DNA from: Stakelama flava
GTDB taxonomy: Bacteria; Pseudomonadota; Alphaproteobacteria; Sphingomonadales; Sphingomonadaceae
Direction: 5' to 3'
Assembly: GCF_019351405.1 (NCBI RefSeq)
Contig: NZ_JAHWZX010000005.1
Span: 1-64,000 of the forward strand
DNA: 64,000 nucleotides
Below, piece after piece: positions 8,166-15,769 of this stretch (within the stretch, counting starts at the first letter, position 1; each line of letters starts with the position of its first letter). The position numbers and the translations under genes were made by a program. Below the pieces are notes generated by a model. It saw only the letters and a program-made list of their open reading frames with translations. It ran no database searches and was not told the DNA's origin.

Positions 8166-8974
8166 GCGCCCGGATAGCGGGTCAGCAAATCGATACCCGG
8201 CAGATACGGCTCGCCGCGAAAATTGGCTGTGTTGGAAAACCGACCCGAACAGGTCGCAAGTTGCTTGTCGCACCCTTCGATCAGTTCGACCAGCGCGCCT
8301 TCGCCTGTAAAACGCGGCGGCTGGCGCAGCGTGACCGTTGCATCTTCCGACGCGCCTATCGAATCGCGCAACCCGCAATTGCCACCACTCATCCAGCGCA
8401 ATGTGCCGCAGCCATAGGCATTGGCCGACGGCTCGGCCCGGTCGAGCGTCACGAGCGTATCTTCGACAGCCGTGACCCGCGCGAAGCGCCGCCGCCCCGC
8501 CATCGCCACCCGGCAACGTGCATCGCCCAGCTCCGCCCGGCATCCCGGTGAGGTCACTTCGTTGACCGGCAGGTCCAGGCTCGCCGCTATCCCGCGCAGT
8601 TCGGCGGTGAACTGACCGGCCTCCATAGCAATCGCGCCGATCGTGCCGCTGGCAAGCGTCAACGGCTCGCCCGCGCCCTGCCAGTCGCATGCGAACAACG
8701 TCACCGCCGCCCCGTCCCAGCGTCCGGCGAGAAGATCGGTTTCGGTGATCGCCTCGGCGGCAAGCGCGCCTGCCACCTCGACATTCGCCGGCGTGAAGTC
8801 CGCGCTGCGTTCGATGGCGGACGGCATGATGCCCGGTGCCGCGCGATAGCTCAGCCCATCGATCGACAGGTCGCGATCATGCGCGGTCAGCCCGATCGTC
8901 ACCCCGTCGCGCCGTTCGATGCGCCAGCAGAATGTCAGGGTGGTGAGCCTGCCCTCAAGCCAGTCCATGGTCAT
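8162..8974 (-). CDS. GTA gp13-like tail hub (DUF2163 / BR0599 domain)
   Basis: The 270-residue protein starts MTMDWLEGRLTTLTFCWRIE and has N-terminal DUF2163 features. Its C-terminal half (about 180-265) carries a set of spaced cysteines: SPGCRAELGDARC, GCGTLRW, GGNCGLRD and GCDKQLATCSGRFSN followed by NFRGEPYLPG. This cysteine-rich region is the BR0599/DUF2163 C-terminal domain. In the Rhodobacter particle structure the hub protein binds an iron-sulfur cluster, and the cysteines here are consistent with that. ATGA overlaps on both sides link it to gp12 and gp14. Confidence 0.88.
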   Translation of the reverse strand: MTMDWLEGRLTTLTFCWRIERRDGVTIGLTAHDRDLSIDGLSYRAAPGIMPSAIERSADFTPANVEVAGALAAEAITETDLLAGRWDGAAVTLFACDWQGAGEPLTLASGTIGAIAMEAGQFTAELRGIAASLDLPVNEVTSPGCRAELGDARCRVAMAGRRRFARVTAVEDTLVTLDRAEPSANAYGCGTLRWMSGGNCGLRDSIGASEDATVTLRQPPRFTGEGALVELIEGCDKQLATCSGRFSNTANFRGEPYLPGIDLLTRYPGA

Positions 8975-11259
8975 GCCTCGCGTATCTCGACCAGCGGAAC
9001 CGATGGCGCCGCGCCCGCAAGGAAGGTCGCTCGGTTCACGCTCAGCGAATCCTCGGCAAAGCGCACCGGCACGTCGAAGGCGAAGCCTGCGGTCACCCAC
9101 GCGCCATCGGCGGGCGGCGTATCGAACACCACCCAGCCGCCTTCCTCCAGCGTGAAGCCGTTCGTCTCCACCCCGTCCACCGCGATGCGCACGCTCCCTG
9201 CCACCGGCCGCGTGATCCGCCGCTCGCTCTCGCCATAAGTCTTGACGAGGGCAAAGCGCACCGCCGCCCCGTCGCCCACACCGACAGGCTGATCGCCCGG
9301 ATTCGTCTTAGGCCCCGATGCATGATCGAACGGATCGCGCAGGCGAAAGCCGCGCGCCGGACCGAGCCGCGCCCGATAGAAATCCAGCAACAGCGCGATA
9401 TCGCTTTCCGACCGCACCCCCGGCCCGACATCATATCGCGTGCGCGCCGCCGCCCAGTCGGCATTCCGCTTCTCATGCCCGCCTGCGCTGGTGACGATCG
9501 CGGTCGACACTTCGGGGGCCACCTCCGCCTCGCTGCCCAGCGCAAGGGGGAACAGCACGTCGTCAAAAGGCTGCACCGCCGTCTCCTCGTCGAAATGGTA
9601 AAATCCGTCGCGCATCACCTGCGGCAATGCCCAGATGAACGTCGCGGCCACCCCGCGCGCCCGCGCCTCTTGCGCCGCCGCGTCGATCGCCCGCCACTGT
9701 CCGGCGTCTTCGGCGTTCAGTACGAAGCCCGAAAAATAATGCTGCTCGTCCGGTGGATAGCCCAGCCGCGCCTCGACCGCCGCTACGGCACGCGCGGTCG
9801 CGCCGCTATTGCCCGCGCTTGCCCAGTCATAATCCTCAAGCTGCAGGATATCGAAGGCAGGCCGCGACCATCCTGTCGGCAGGTTCGCCCGCTTCATTTC
9901 CGGCGCCTGCGGATCGAGCACCGTGGGCAAATAGGCGAGCAGCATCACCACCGCATCGCCGGCCCGCGCCTTCACCGCGTCGCGAAGCGCCAGCGTCGAT
10001 CGCGCAAGCAAGGCCCCGGCCGCGTCGAGCACCGCCACTTGCGCCGTGTTCAGCGGCTCGCGCACATTCGCGATCCCGACCGGATCGTTCAGCGCCGCAC
10101 GCGCCGCCGCGTCGTACAGGCACGGCCGCCCGTCGGGCATCACCCACCACCATGGCTCGCCGATCTGGAATTTCACGGCCAGCCCCGCATCCTGCGCTAT
10201 GCCGACGAAAGCGACCGCCACCGCGCGCAGATATGCCATCGCCCCGTCATGCGCTGGCGACAGCAGCGCCGATGGCGGCTCCCATCCGGTCAGTCCCGGC
10301 GTCCCGTCCGCCGCGCGCTGTTTCCAGTCGCCCCAGCAATGCTGGTCGAGCAGTTCATAGGAAAGCGACCAGATCACGCCGAACCCCAGCGCCGCGGCGC
10401 GCCGTGCAAAATCGCCGTGCCATGCCGCGCAGGCCGTGTTCAGCACCCCGCCCGCCAGGCTGGCGTAAAATCCGCCCGACGCCGGTTCGAGCCGGAAATA
10501 ATGGCTCATCCCGACATAATGGACGATGTCACCGCGATAGCCGAGCATCAGCATATTGCGCAGCACCCGCGCGGGCGTCAGGTGATAGCTGTCGTCATAT
10601 CCGTTCGCGATCGACAGACCATGTTGGGGCGCGATTCCATCGCCGATGGCAAGGACGCTTCCCGCGCCGGTGCAGCGCATGTCGCTCAGTTCGATCCACC
10701 CCTCGACCGGCGCGTTCAGCGCATCGGCGCTCCCGCTATATCCCGGCGGCACCAGCGATACGAACATCCGGTCGACATCGCCCGCCCAGACATGGTCCGC
10801 TTCGTCCGGAAGCGTGAATCCCCCGTCAAGATTCGCGAAATCAAGCGTCACCACCGCATCGTCGGGGTCACCGCTGGCGTAATTCCACAGCCGCACATAC
10901 CATGCCCGCGCATCGCCTTGCGCATCGCGTCCCTCGATCGTCAGCACCGGCCCGTTCACCGCGTCGAGCGGCAACACACCACTCGACCGCCAGCGAAACG
11001 ACAGCGCGCACGCCCGGTAATCGCGGTTCGTGGCATAAGCGAGCAGCCGGTGGTCCTCACCGTCCTTCGACGCCCAGATCAGCCCGGCGAGATCGTCATG
11101 CTTATAAAAGACGCAATCGACGCGCAGCGCATCATGCGCGGTGCTCGTCACGGCCGCCATCATCGGCCGGGGAAAGTTCACCGTCCAAAAACGCGGATCG
11201 AACCGGGTGATGACGTCGGCATCCTGCCCGCGCCGCTCGCGCGCCAGCCAATATCCCAT
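8971..11259 (-). CDS. GTA gp12-like distal tail protein with N-terminal TIM-barrel-like extension
   Basis: The 762-residue protein has two clear parts. Residues ~565-762 are a DUF2460/TIGR02217 distal-tail (Dit-like) domain, with RYDVGPGVRS, FYRARLGPARGFRLRD, LVKTYGES, FAFDVPVRF and the terminal SVPLVEIRE. RcGTA gp12 consists of little more than this (~210 residues). Residues ~1-205 look beta-rich (RFDPRFWTVNFPRPM). Residues ~215-555 look like a TIM barrel of the glycosidase type: strand ends with acidic residues in VKFQIGEPWWW (E368) and FDILQLEDYDW (E475, D476), and a last strand VAATFIWALPQ. Whether it is catalytic is unknown; it may be a structural or cell-surface-binding domain. The start overlaps the gp11 stop by one base (TGATG). 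Confidence 0.85.
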   Translation of the reverse strand: MGYWLARERRGQDADVITRFDPRFWTVNFPRPMMAAVTSTAHDALRVDCVFYKHDDLAGLIWASKDGEDHRLLAYATNRDYRACALSFRWRSSGVLPLDAVNGPVLTIEGRDAQGDARAWYVRLWNYASGDPDDAVVTLDFANLDGGFTLPDEADHVWAGDVDRMFVSLVPPGYSGSADALNAPVEGWIELSDMRCTGAGSVLAIGDGIAPQHGLSIANGYDDSYHLTPARVLRNMLMLGYRGDIVHYVGMSHYFRLEPASGGFYASLAGGVLNTACAAWHGDFARRAAALGFGVIWSLSYELLDQHCWGDWKQRAADGTPGLTGWEPPSALLSPAHDGAMAYLRAVAVAFVGIAQDAGLAVKFQIGEPWWWVMPDGRPCLYDAAARAALNDPVGIANVREPLNTAQVAVLDAAGALLARSTLALRDAVKARAGDAVVMLLAYLPTVLDPQAPEMKRANLPTGWSRPAFDILQLEDYDWASAGNSGATARAVAAVEARLGYPPDEQHYFSGFVLNAEDAGQWRAIDAAAQEARARGVAATFIWALPQVMRDGFYHFDEETAVQPFDDVLFPLALGSEAEVAPEVSTAIVTSAGGHEKRNADWAAARTRYDVGPGVRSESDIALLLDFYRARLGPARGFRLRDPFDHASGPKTNPGDQPVGVGDGAAVRFALVKTYGESERRITRPVAGSVRIAVDGVETNGFTLEEGGWVVFDTPPADGAWVTAGFAFDVPVRFAEDSLSVNRATFLAGAAPSVPLVEIREA

Positions 11260-11819
11260 CAGTCCACTCCCGCCAGCGCGGCCTTGACCGCGCGCGCCAC
11301 CTGCCGGCTCGATTTGGAAAGCGCGCGCGGCGCGTCCTGCCCACTGGCATTGACGGTGATCGCGACCCGAACATCGCGCGCGCCGCCTGTACCTTGCGGG
11401 ACCACCGATCCGCTCGCGGTCGGCACGAACAATTCCGGCCCGCGCTCGCCGACCATATAGGCACGACCCGGACTGACCGGCCCGCCGGTCGCGCGTCCGG
11501 GCAGCCCCGACAGCGCGCCGAGCAGCGATCCCAATATGCCGCTGCCCTCGCTCGCCCCGAACAGGCTTTCCAGCCCACCCTGAAGCGCCTTGGCCGCGAT
11601 GCTGTCGAGCACCCCGGTCGCCACCCGTTCCAGGTCTTCAAATCCAAGCTGCCCGGTCCGCGCCGCGCGAACCAGCGCGCTCTCGACCGATCGCCCCGCG
11701 CGCGCCGCACTATCGGCAAACGGCCCGTCCAGGCTTTTGCGCATCGCGTCGACGTCGCTTGCAAACGCGGCCGTATCCGCGCGAACGCTGACCGTCAGCC
11801 GTTCGATTTCCTCATCCAT
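11259..11819 (-). CDS. GTA gp11-like short tail tape measure protein
   Basis: The 186-residue protein has an N-terminal heptad-like segment (VSVRADTAAFASDVDAMRKSL) and a Gly/Ser-rich central hydrophobic stretch (GSGILGSLLGALSGLPG). The C-terminal block GPVSPGRAYMVGERGPELFVP is the conserved end of phage tape-measure proteins. The length fits the very short tail of GTA particles (RcGTA gp11 is about 220 residues). ATG 11819 sits 9 bases after GGAGG; an in-frame ATG at 11825 is only 3 bases after it and is less likely. The 5' end overlaps gp10.1. Confidence 0.87.
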   Translation of the reverse strand: MDEEIERLTVSVRADTAAFASDVDAMRKSLDGPFADSAARAGRSVESALVRAARTGQLGFEDLERVATGVLDSIAAKALQGGLESLFGASEGSGILGSLLGALSGLPGRATGGPVSPGRAYMVGERGPELFVPTASGSVVPQGTGGARDVRVAITVNASGQDAPRALSKSSRQVARAVKAALAGVD

Positions 11820-12009
11820 CGCCATCCGCCTCCATCATGCGGGTGAGCGTCTCGCGATCCGCAGGCTGCGGCGCATCGCCTCGCGCGGCCTGCATCACCG
11901 CAGCAAGTTCCGCCGGAGTGGCTTGCCAGAAGGCGTGCGGAGGCCAGCCCAGCCAAAGCCCCGCCGCACCGGCCAGCCGCCCCGCCGCAGGCGCGAACCG
12001 CTCGCTCAC
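11812..12009 (-). CDS. GTA gp10.1-like tail assembly chaperone (DUF2376)
   Basis: The 65-residue protein contains the compact motif LWLGWPPHAFWQATPAEL typical of the Rcc01693/DUF2376 family, located between gp10 and the tape measure. Such proteins are the downstream half of tail-assembly chaperone pairs. It overlaps gp10 by ATGA and overlaps the tape-measure start by 8 bases or more. No slippery frameshift heptamer is obvious between gp10 and gp10.1. Confidence 0.82.
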   Translation of the reverse strand: MSERFAPAAGRLAGAAGLWLGWPPHAFWQATPAELAAVMQAARGDAPQPADRETLTRMMEADGDG

Positions 12010-12317
12010 CGCCCCGCCAGTATTTGCTGCAACAGCGTGCGAAGCGCAGGGGTCGCCTGTGCCAGTCCGCCCGCCGTCACCCGCTCGCCGAACGCCTCGC
12101 GCGTCATTGCTTCGGGCAGGTCGGTCAGGCAGTGCCAGAACAGCGCCACCATCTCGCCCAGCGCCAGCCTGCCCGCCGCCGCCCGCTCGACCAGCGCGAA
12201 CAACAGCCCCAGCTCGGCTTCCGCCGCGACCAGCGCCGAAAAGCTGGGCCGCAGCACCAGCACCGCGCCACCGACGCGAAGCGCTGCCTCGCCGCGTTCG
12301 GGATTCGCGCCGCTCAT
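12006..12317 (-). CDS. GTA gp10-like tail chaperone (DUF3356)
   Basis: The 103-residue protein begins MSGANPERGEAALRVGG, continues VLVLRPSFSALVAAEAELG and has a helical remainder (MVALFWHCL). This fits the GTA gp10 (gene transfer agent family, DUF3356) proteins, which assist tail tube/tape assembly. It lies between the tail-tube gene and gp10.1, with ATGA overlaps at both ends. Confidence 0.82.
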   Translation of the reverse strand: MSGANPERGEAALRVGGAVLVLRPSFSALVAAEAELGLLFALVERAAAGRLALGEMVALFWHCLTDLPEAMTREAFGERVTAGGLAQATPALRTLLQQILAGR

Positions 12318-12721
12318 GCGCTCACCACCGGGCCGGAGCTTTCCAGGCTCAGCGTATAGGTCCGCTCGCCATTATGATCGCCGGCATAGTCCAGCCGCGT
12401 GACCAGAAACCGCCCGCTCATCGTCTCGCCGCTTTCGAAACTCAGCCGATAATCGTCGATCCCGCCTGACAGTGCATTGCCCTTAACCCGCGTTTCGGCG
12501 GCGGAGCCGGTGAACACGCCCGCCCCCGACACGCTCACCGACCGCACCCCCGCGCCCGACAGCAATTCGCGCCAGCCGCCCGAATCCTTCGACGTGATCG
12601 CCACCATCTCGCCATTGACCGAAAGCTGCGTCGTGCGCAGCCCAGCCACCGTCTGGTACGCGACCGGTTTTCCCCCGTCGCCGACCTTCAACAGGAACGC
12701 ACTTCCCTTTTCCGCCGCCAT
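12314..12721 (-). CDS. GTA gp9-like major tail tube protein (TP901-1 family)
   Basis: The 135-residue protein starts MAAEKGSAFLLKVGD and contains VAGLRTTQLSVNGE, VDITSKDSGGW-like (VAITSKDSGGW) and GERTYTLSLESSG, characteristic of the phage major tail protein TP901-1 family used as GTA tail tube. The start is 12 bases after the gp8 stop and is preceded by an AGGGAGAAAAGG ribosome site. This is one of the few cluster genes not overlapping its upstream neighbour, as expected for a protein needed in many copies. Confidence 0.88.
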   Translation of the reverse strand: MAAEKGSAFLLKVGDGGKPVAYQTVAGLRTTQLSVNGEMVAITSKDSGGWRELLSGAGVRSVSVSGAGVFTGSAAETRVKGNALSGGIDDYRLSFESGETMSGRFLVTRLDYAGDHNGERTYTLSLESSGPVVSA

Positions 12722-12733
12722 GCCTTTTCTCCC

Positions 12734-13132
12734 TCAATCCGCGCTGCGCAGCATCGCCACGCGATGCTCGATCAGCGCCGTCCAATGTCCGTCGCGTTGT
12801 TTGACGATCCGGCTGCGCGTCAGGGTCAGCGCCGCGATGCGCCACCCATCGCCCAGCGCCGACGGCATCGCCGCCACCGCCGTCTCGATCCTGGCGGCCA
12901 GCGCGCGCAGCCGCGCCGGGCGTTCGCCGCTGTCGTGCACCAGCACGCTCACCCGACCCGCGCGCCCCGGCGCATCCTTGGTCGACCAATCGGCAAGCAC
13001 CGGCTCCTCGACCAGCGCGTAGGGCATTGCGCTGCGCACCGGCGGCGCGTCGAACACCGCGCTCACGTCGCCGTCCAATTCGGCGCGAACCGCCGCGACG
13101 ACCGCTGCCTGCGCCCGCTCGCCCGCGCTCAT
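12734..13132 (-). CDS. GTA gp8-like tail terminator (DUF3168)
   Basis: The 132-residue protein matches DUF3168: N-terminal helix AGERAQAAVVAAVRAEL, then ALVEEPVLADWSTKDAPGR, VSVLVHDSGERPARLRAL and WRIAALTLTRSRIVK. DUF3168 proteins cap the tail tube at the head-tail junction. The start at 13132 overlaps the gp7 stop by ATGA; an ATG three codons earlier is possible but not coupled. Confidence 0.85.
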   Translation of the reverse strand: MSAGERAQAAVVAAVRAELDGDVSAVFDAPPVRSAMPYALVEEPVLADWSTKDAPGRAGRVSVLVHDSGERPARLRALAARIETAVAAMPSALGDGWRIAALTLTRSRIVKQRDGHWTALIEHRVAMLRSAD

Positions 13133-13341
13133 GCCGACCATCCGGCGATCCAGCGCAACCGCGCATCGTTGATCCAGCGGCGCATCAGGCCGCGTCCGCT
13201 AAGCACCACCCCGCCCTGCGTCGTTTCCGCTTGCACGCCCGGCACGTGGATCGACGCCGCAATCCGTTCCGCCGCCATCTCGGCGCGCACCTCGGCGCGT
13301 CGCGCAACGTGCGCTTCCAATGCTTCGAACATGCGTTTCAT
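13129..13341 (-). CDS. GTA gp7-like head-tail connector (short)
   Basis: The 70-residue protein (MKRMFEALEAHVARRAEVR, then IHVPGVQAETTQGGVVL, RGLMRRWINDARLRW) lies between gp6 and gp8, where RcGTA has its stopper/HK97-gp10-like gene. It overlaps both neighbours by ATGA. It is shorter than the Rhodobacter protein (about 110 residues), and assignment rests mainly on position and basic character. An alternative start at Met4 (MFEALEAH) would lose the coupling. Confidence 0.7.
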   Translation of the reverse strand: MKRMFEALEAHVARRAEVRAEMAAERIAASIHVPGVQAETTQGGVVLSGRGLMRRWINDARLRWIAGWSA

Positions 13342-13904
13342 CCTTCCGCCACCGCACGAAATTCGGCAGCATCCACCAGCCGTATCCGCCGCCAGGGACG
13401 CCACAGCGCCGTCACGGCGGCGGGCGGCGCTTCGCTTGCGCTTCGTTCATCGGCCAGATGCGCGATCAGCAGGATCACCCCCTGCCGCACCGGTGCGGGC
13501 AATGCCGTCCAGTCGTTCGCCAACCCGGCGGTGAACAGCACGCGCACCCGTCCGGCGGTCCCGGCCCGGACGATGCGTACCCAGCCCATTCCCCGTGCAT
13601 CGATATCGACCGAATATGCCCCGACCGGCAGCACGAAATTCGCTCCTTCGGCGGGCACGCCGATAACGCCCGTGATCGCCGTCACCGGTTCGCTCGACAG
13701 CGGCGTCCAGTTTTGCCGGACGGTCAGCATTTCCTCGTCATCGCGCGCCACCAGCACCTGCCCGGTGAACGCTTCGGCCAGCGCCAGCGCGGAAGCCGCC
13801 ATCGCCTCGATCCGCGCATCATTCACATCCGAAGTATCGCGCAGATACGCCTTGGCGTCCGCGCACGCGGCGGCGATCACCGCCGCCGGAAAGGCTGGTT
13901 GCAT
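13338..13904 (-). CDS. GTA gp6-like head-tail adaptor
   Basis: The 188-residue protein has the gp6-like connector pattern: DAKAYLRDTSDVNDARIEAMAAS-type N-terminal helices (quoted in part: YLRDTSDVNDARI), ALAEAFTGQVLV, a central beta region (SVDIDARGMGWVRI), TAGLANDWTALPAPVRQGVILLIAHL quoted as GLANDWTALPAPVRQG, and a C-terminal WRPWRRIRL. Adaptor proteins attach to the portal. It follows the capsid gene across a 63-base gap containing a strong terminator (13933-13961). Confidence 0.87.
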   Translation of the reverse strand: MQPAFPAAVIAAACADAKAYLRDTSDVNDARIEAMAASALALAEAFTGQVLVARDDEEMLTVRQNWTPLSSEPVTAITGVIGVPAEGANFVLPVGAYSVDIDARGMGWVRIVRAGTAGRVRVLFTAGLANDWTALPAPVRQGVILLIAHLADERSASEAPPAAVTALWRPWRRIRLVDAAEFRAVAEG

Positions 13905-13932
13905 GGAATTTCCTCATTCTGGATGGTTCGCG

Positions 13933-13961
13933 AAAAAGGGGGCACCGTACCCGGTGCCCCC
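13933..13961 (-). terminator. Rho-independent terminator between capsid and connector genes
   Basis: On the minus strand, right after the capsid stop, the stem GGGGGCACCG / CGGTGCCCCC with a GGTA loop is followed by TTTTT. It lies inside the GTA operon, so it should act as a partial terminator that favours head over tail transcripts. Confidence 0.85.
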
Positions 13962-13967
13962 GACGGT

Positions 13968-15029
13968 TCACGCCGCGGCGAACTTCATCAGCTTGATCGC
14001 TTCCGAATTGCTCACCATCCCGCCGACGCGCTTGGTGGCGTAGAAATGAACGAACGGCTTGTTGCTGTACGGATCGCGAAGCACCTGCGTCGCGCTGCGC
14101 TCGGCGATCAGATAGCCCGCCCTGAAATTGCCGAACGCGATCGACAGCGATTCGCTCGAAATATCTGGCATATCCTCGGCCTCGACCACCGGATAGCCGA
14201 GCAGCGTTGCGGGCTGGCCTGCGGCAAGGCTCGGTTGCCACAAAAACGCGCCGTCCGCCGTCTTCAGCTTTCGCACATGCGCCAGCGTTGCCGAATTCAT
14301 CACGAAACTCGCCCCCTGCCGGTATGGCGCGCGCAGCGACTGGACCAGATCGATCAGCATCGCATCGGGTGTGTCGCCGAACGCCCCATCCGCACCGCTC
14401 GGCAGATATTGCAGCGTGCCGAAATCCCGCGCCGCGTCCCCCGCGCTCGACGTTCCGACGTTCAGGAACCCCTTTGGCTGGTTGACTCCGCTTCCCGAAA
14501 CAAAGGCTGCGCCCTCGGCACGCGCAAACTCGTTCGCAATCTCGCCCGCCAGCCACGTTTCGACATCGAAGCCGGCATCGTCCAGCATCGCCTGGCTCGC
14601 CGCCGGATTGGCGTATAGTTCGCCCATCGGCGGGGCGATTTCGTTGAACACTGGCGTTTCGGTTTCGGGCCGCGCGCCCGTTTCGCCGGTCCATCCCGAT
14701 GGCGTGCCGCCGCTGGTCACCAGCTTGCGATAGCCTGAACTGCCGACCTTCACGACATTGGCGATGCTGCGGATGGGGGAGATATCGTTCAGCGTCGAAT
14801 CGATCATCGCATCGATTTCCTGCGGCACCGCATAGCCGCCGGTCGAATCGCTCGCGCCCGACATCGCTTTCAATTCCAGCGCCCCCGCGCCCGATCGCAA
14901 AAATCCGCCGAACAGTTCGCCCGCCGGTTCGCGCGCGCCCATCAGCATCGGCCGCGCGCCGGGCACTCCGGCCCGTGCTTGGGCGTCGAAACTGGTTTCC
15001 AGCGCATCGTTCCTGGTTTCACTCGTCAT
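13968..15029 (-). CDS. GTA gp5-like HK97-fold major capsid protein
   Basis: The 353-residue protein has HK97 capsid features: ASDSTGGYAVPQEI (start of the mature shell domain, about residue 59), SPIRSIANVVKV, TGETGARPETETP, YANPAASQAMLDD, FVSGSGVNQPKGFL, WQPSLAAGQPATLLGYPV and FGNFRAGYLIAER. The N-terminal ~50 residues would be removed by the gp4 protease, a shorter delta domain than in many phages. The start overlaps the gp4 stop by ATGA. A terminator follows directly. As the most abundant particle protein it is the gene best placed for high expression. Confidence 0.95.
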   Translation of the reverse strand: MTSETRNDALETSFDAQARAGVPGARPMLMGAREPAGELFGGFLRSGAGALELKAMSGASDSTGGYAVPQEIDAMIDSTLNDISPIRSIANVVKVGSSGYRKLVTSGGTPSGWTGETGARPETETPVFNEIAPPMGELYANPAASQAMLDDAGFDVETWLAGEIANEFARAEGAAFVSGSGVNQPKGFLNVGTSSAGDAARDFGTLQYLPSGADGAFGDTPDAMLIDLVQSLRAPYRQGASFVMNSATLAHVRKLKTADGAFLWQPSLAAGQPATLLGYPVVEAEDMPDISSESLSIAFGNFRAGYLIAERSATQVLRDPYSNKPFVHFYATKRVGGMVSNSEAIKLMKFAAA

Positions 15030-15415
15030 GCATTTTCCTCCTCTTCACGCACCACCGCATGAATCCTCGCCAGCGGCTGCATCGGCTGCGCCACCAGACT
15101 CACCTCGATCAGGTCGAGCTTGATTAGTTCACGATATGTTCCCCGACGCACCTCGCGCACCCGGTATCCGAAGGACAGCCCGGTCACCCCGCCGCGCGCG
15201 ACCAGCGCCGCCAGTTCCGGCTCGCCCACGCTTCCGATCACCCGAAGTCCGCGCCGGTCTTCACCCAGCATCTCGATGTGGCCCACCGGCCGACCGCGAT
15301 GCTGCCACAGCAGCGGGACCGCCTGCGCCGTGCGAAACGCCCCTGCGCGCACCATGTCGCCGCCGCGATCGGGCACATCGAACACCGCGGCATAGCCCGC
15401 GAACCGCACGCTCAT
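15026..15415 (-). CDS. GTA gp4-like prohead protease
   Basis: The 129-residue protein is of the HK97 prohead protease family (caudovirus S78/U35): AGYAAVFDVPDRGGDMVRAGAF at the N-terminus (quoted as AGYAAVFDVPDRGGD), LLWQHRGRPVGHIE with the catalytic His in a QHxxxxPxG setting, and GVTGLSFGYRV with the catalytic Ser. It cleaves the capsid N-terminus during maturation. The start at 15415 overlaps the upstream stop by ATGA; an in-frame ATG at 15424 is possible. It is compact relative to RcGTA gp4 (about 180 residues). Confidence 0.9.
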   Translation of the reverse strand: MSVRFAGYAAVFDVPDRGGDMVRAGAFRTAQAVPLLWQHRGRPVGHIEMLGEDRRGLRVIGSVGEPELAALVARGGVTGLSFGYRVREVRRGTYRELIKLDLIEVSLVAQPMQPLARIHAVVREEEENA

Positions 15416-15720
15416 TTCACCCATCCGGAAAACCCCGTGCGTACCGCGATCCCGATCAGCAGCAGCGCGCAGCCAAGCCGCACCAGCCACCCGATCGCCG
15501 CCTTCAACACCGACCGTTTGGCATCGCGCCACGCGGCCAGCAGCTCGCGAAGCTCGGCCATGTCCTTCGCTGCGTTGGCATCATCCAGCCCCAGATGTTT
15601 CAGCGCGCGTACCGCGCCCAGCTCGCCCGCCTCCTCGACGATCGCGCGCAGCGTTATCAGGTCCGCGCCTTCTTCCTCCGCCTGGCCCATCAACTGCGCC
15701 AGCACCGGCCCGTTGCTCAT
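15412..15720 (-). CDS. GTA gp3.5-position small protein (DUF6127-like)
   Basis: The 102-residue protein is helical and acidic at the N-terminus (AEEEGADLITLRAIVEEAGEL) with a C-terminal hydrophobic segment (about residues 75-95, LVRLGCALLLIGIAV) that could span the membrane. It lies between portal and protease, where RcGTA has gp3.5. Small proteins of this type in sphingomonad GTA clusters are, as far as I recall, grouped as DUF6127. Function is unknown; the membrane segment could suggest head assembly near the membrane. Confidence 0.7.
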   Translation of the reverse strand: MSNGPVLAQLMGQAEEEGADLITLRAIVEEAGELGAVRALKHLGLDDANAAKDMAELRELLAAWRDAKRSVLKAAIGWLVRLGCALLLIGIAVRTGFSGWVK

Positions 15721-15769
15721 CGCCCCGTCTCCCCTTGCCTGTCGGCATCGTCTTGCCTACCGGAAGGGC

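Noticed and set aside
9322..11460. 712-codon open frame on the plus strand
   Set aside because: It lies antisense to gp12, has Arg/His/Pro-rich composition with no domain pattern, and is a product of high GC in third positions.
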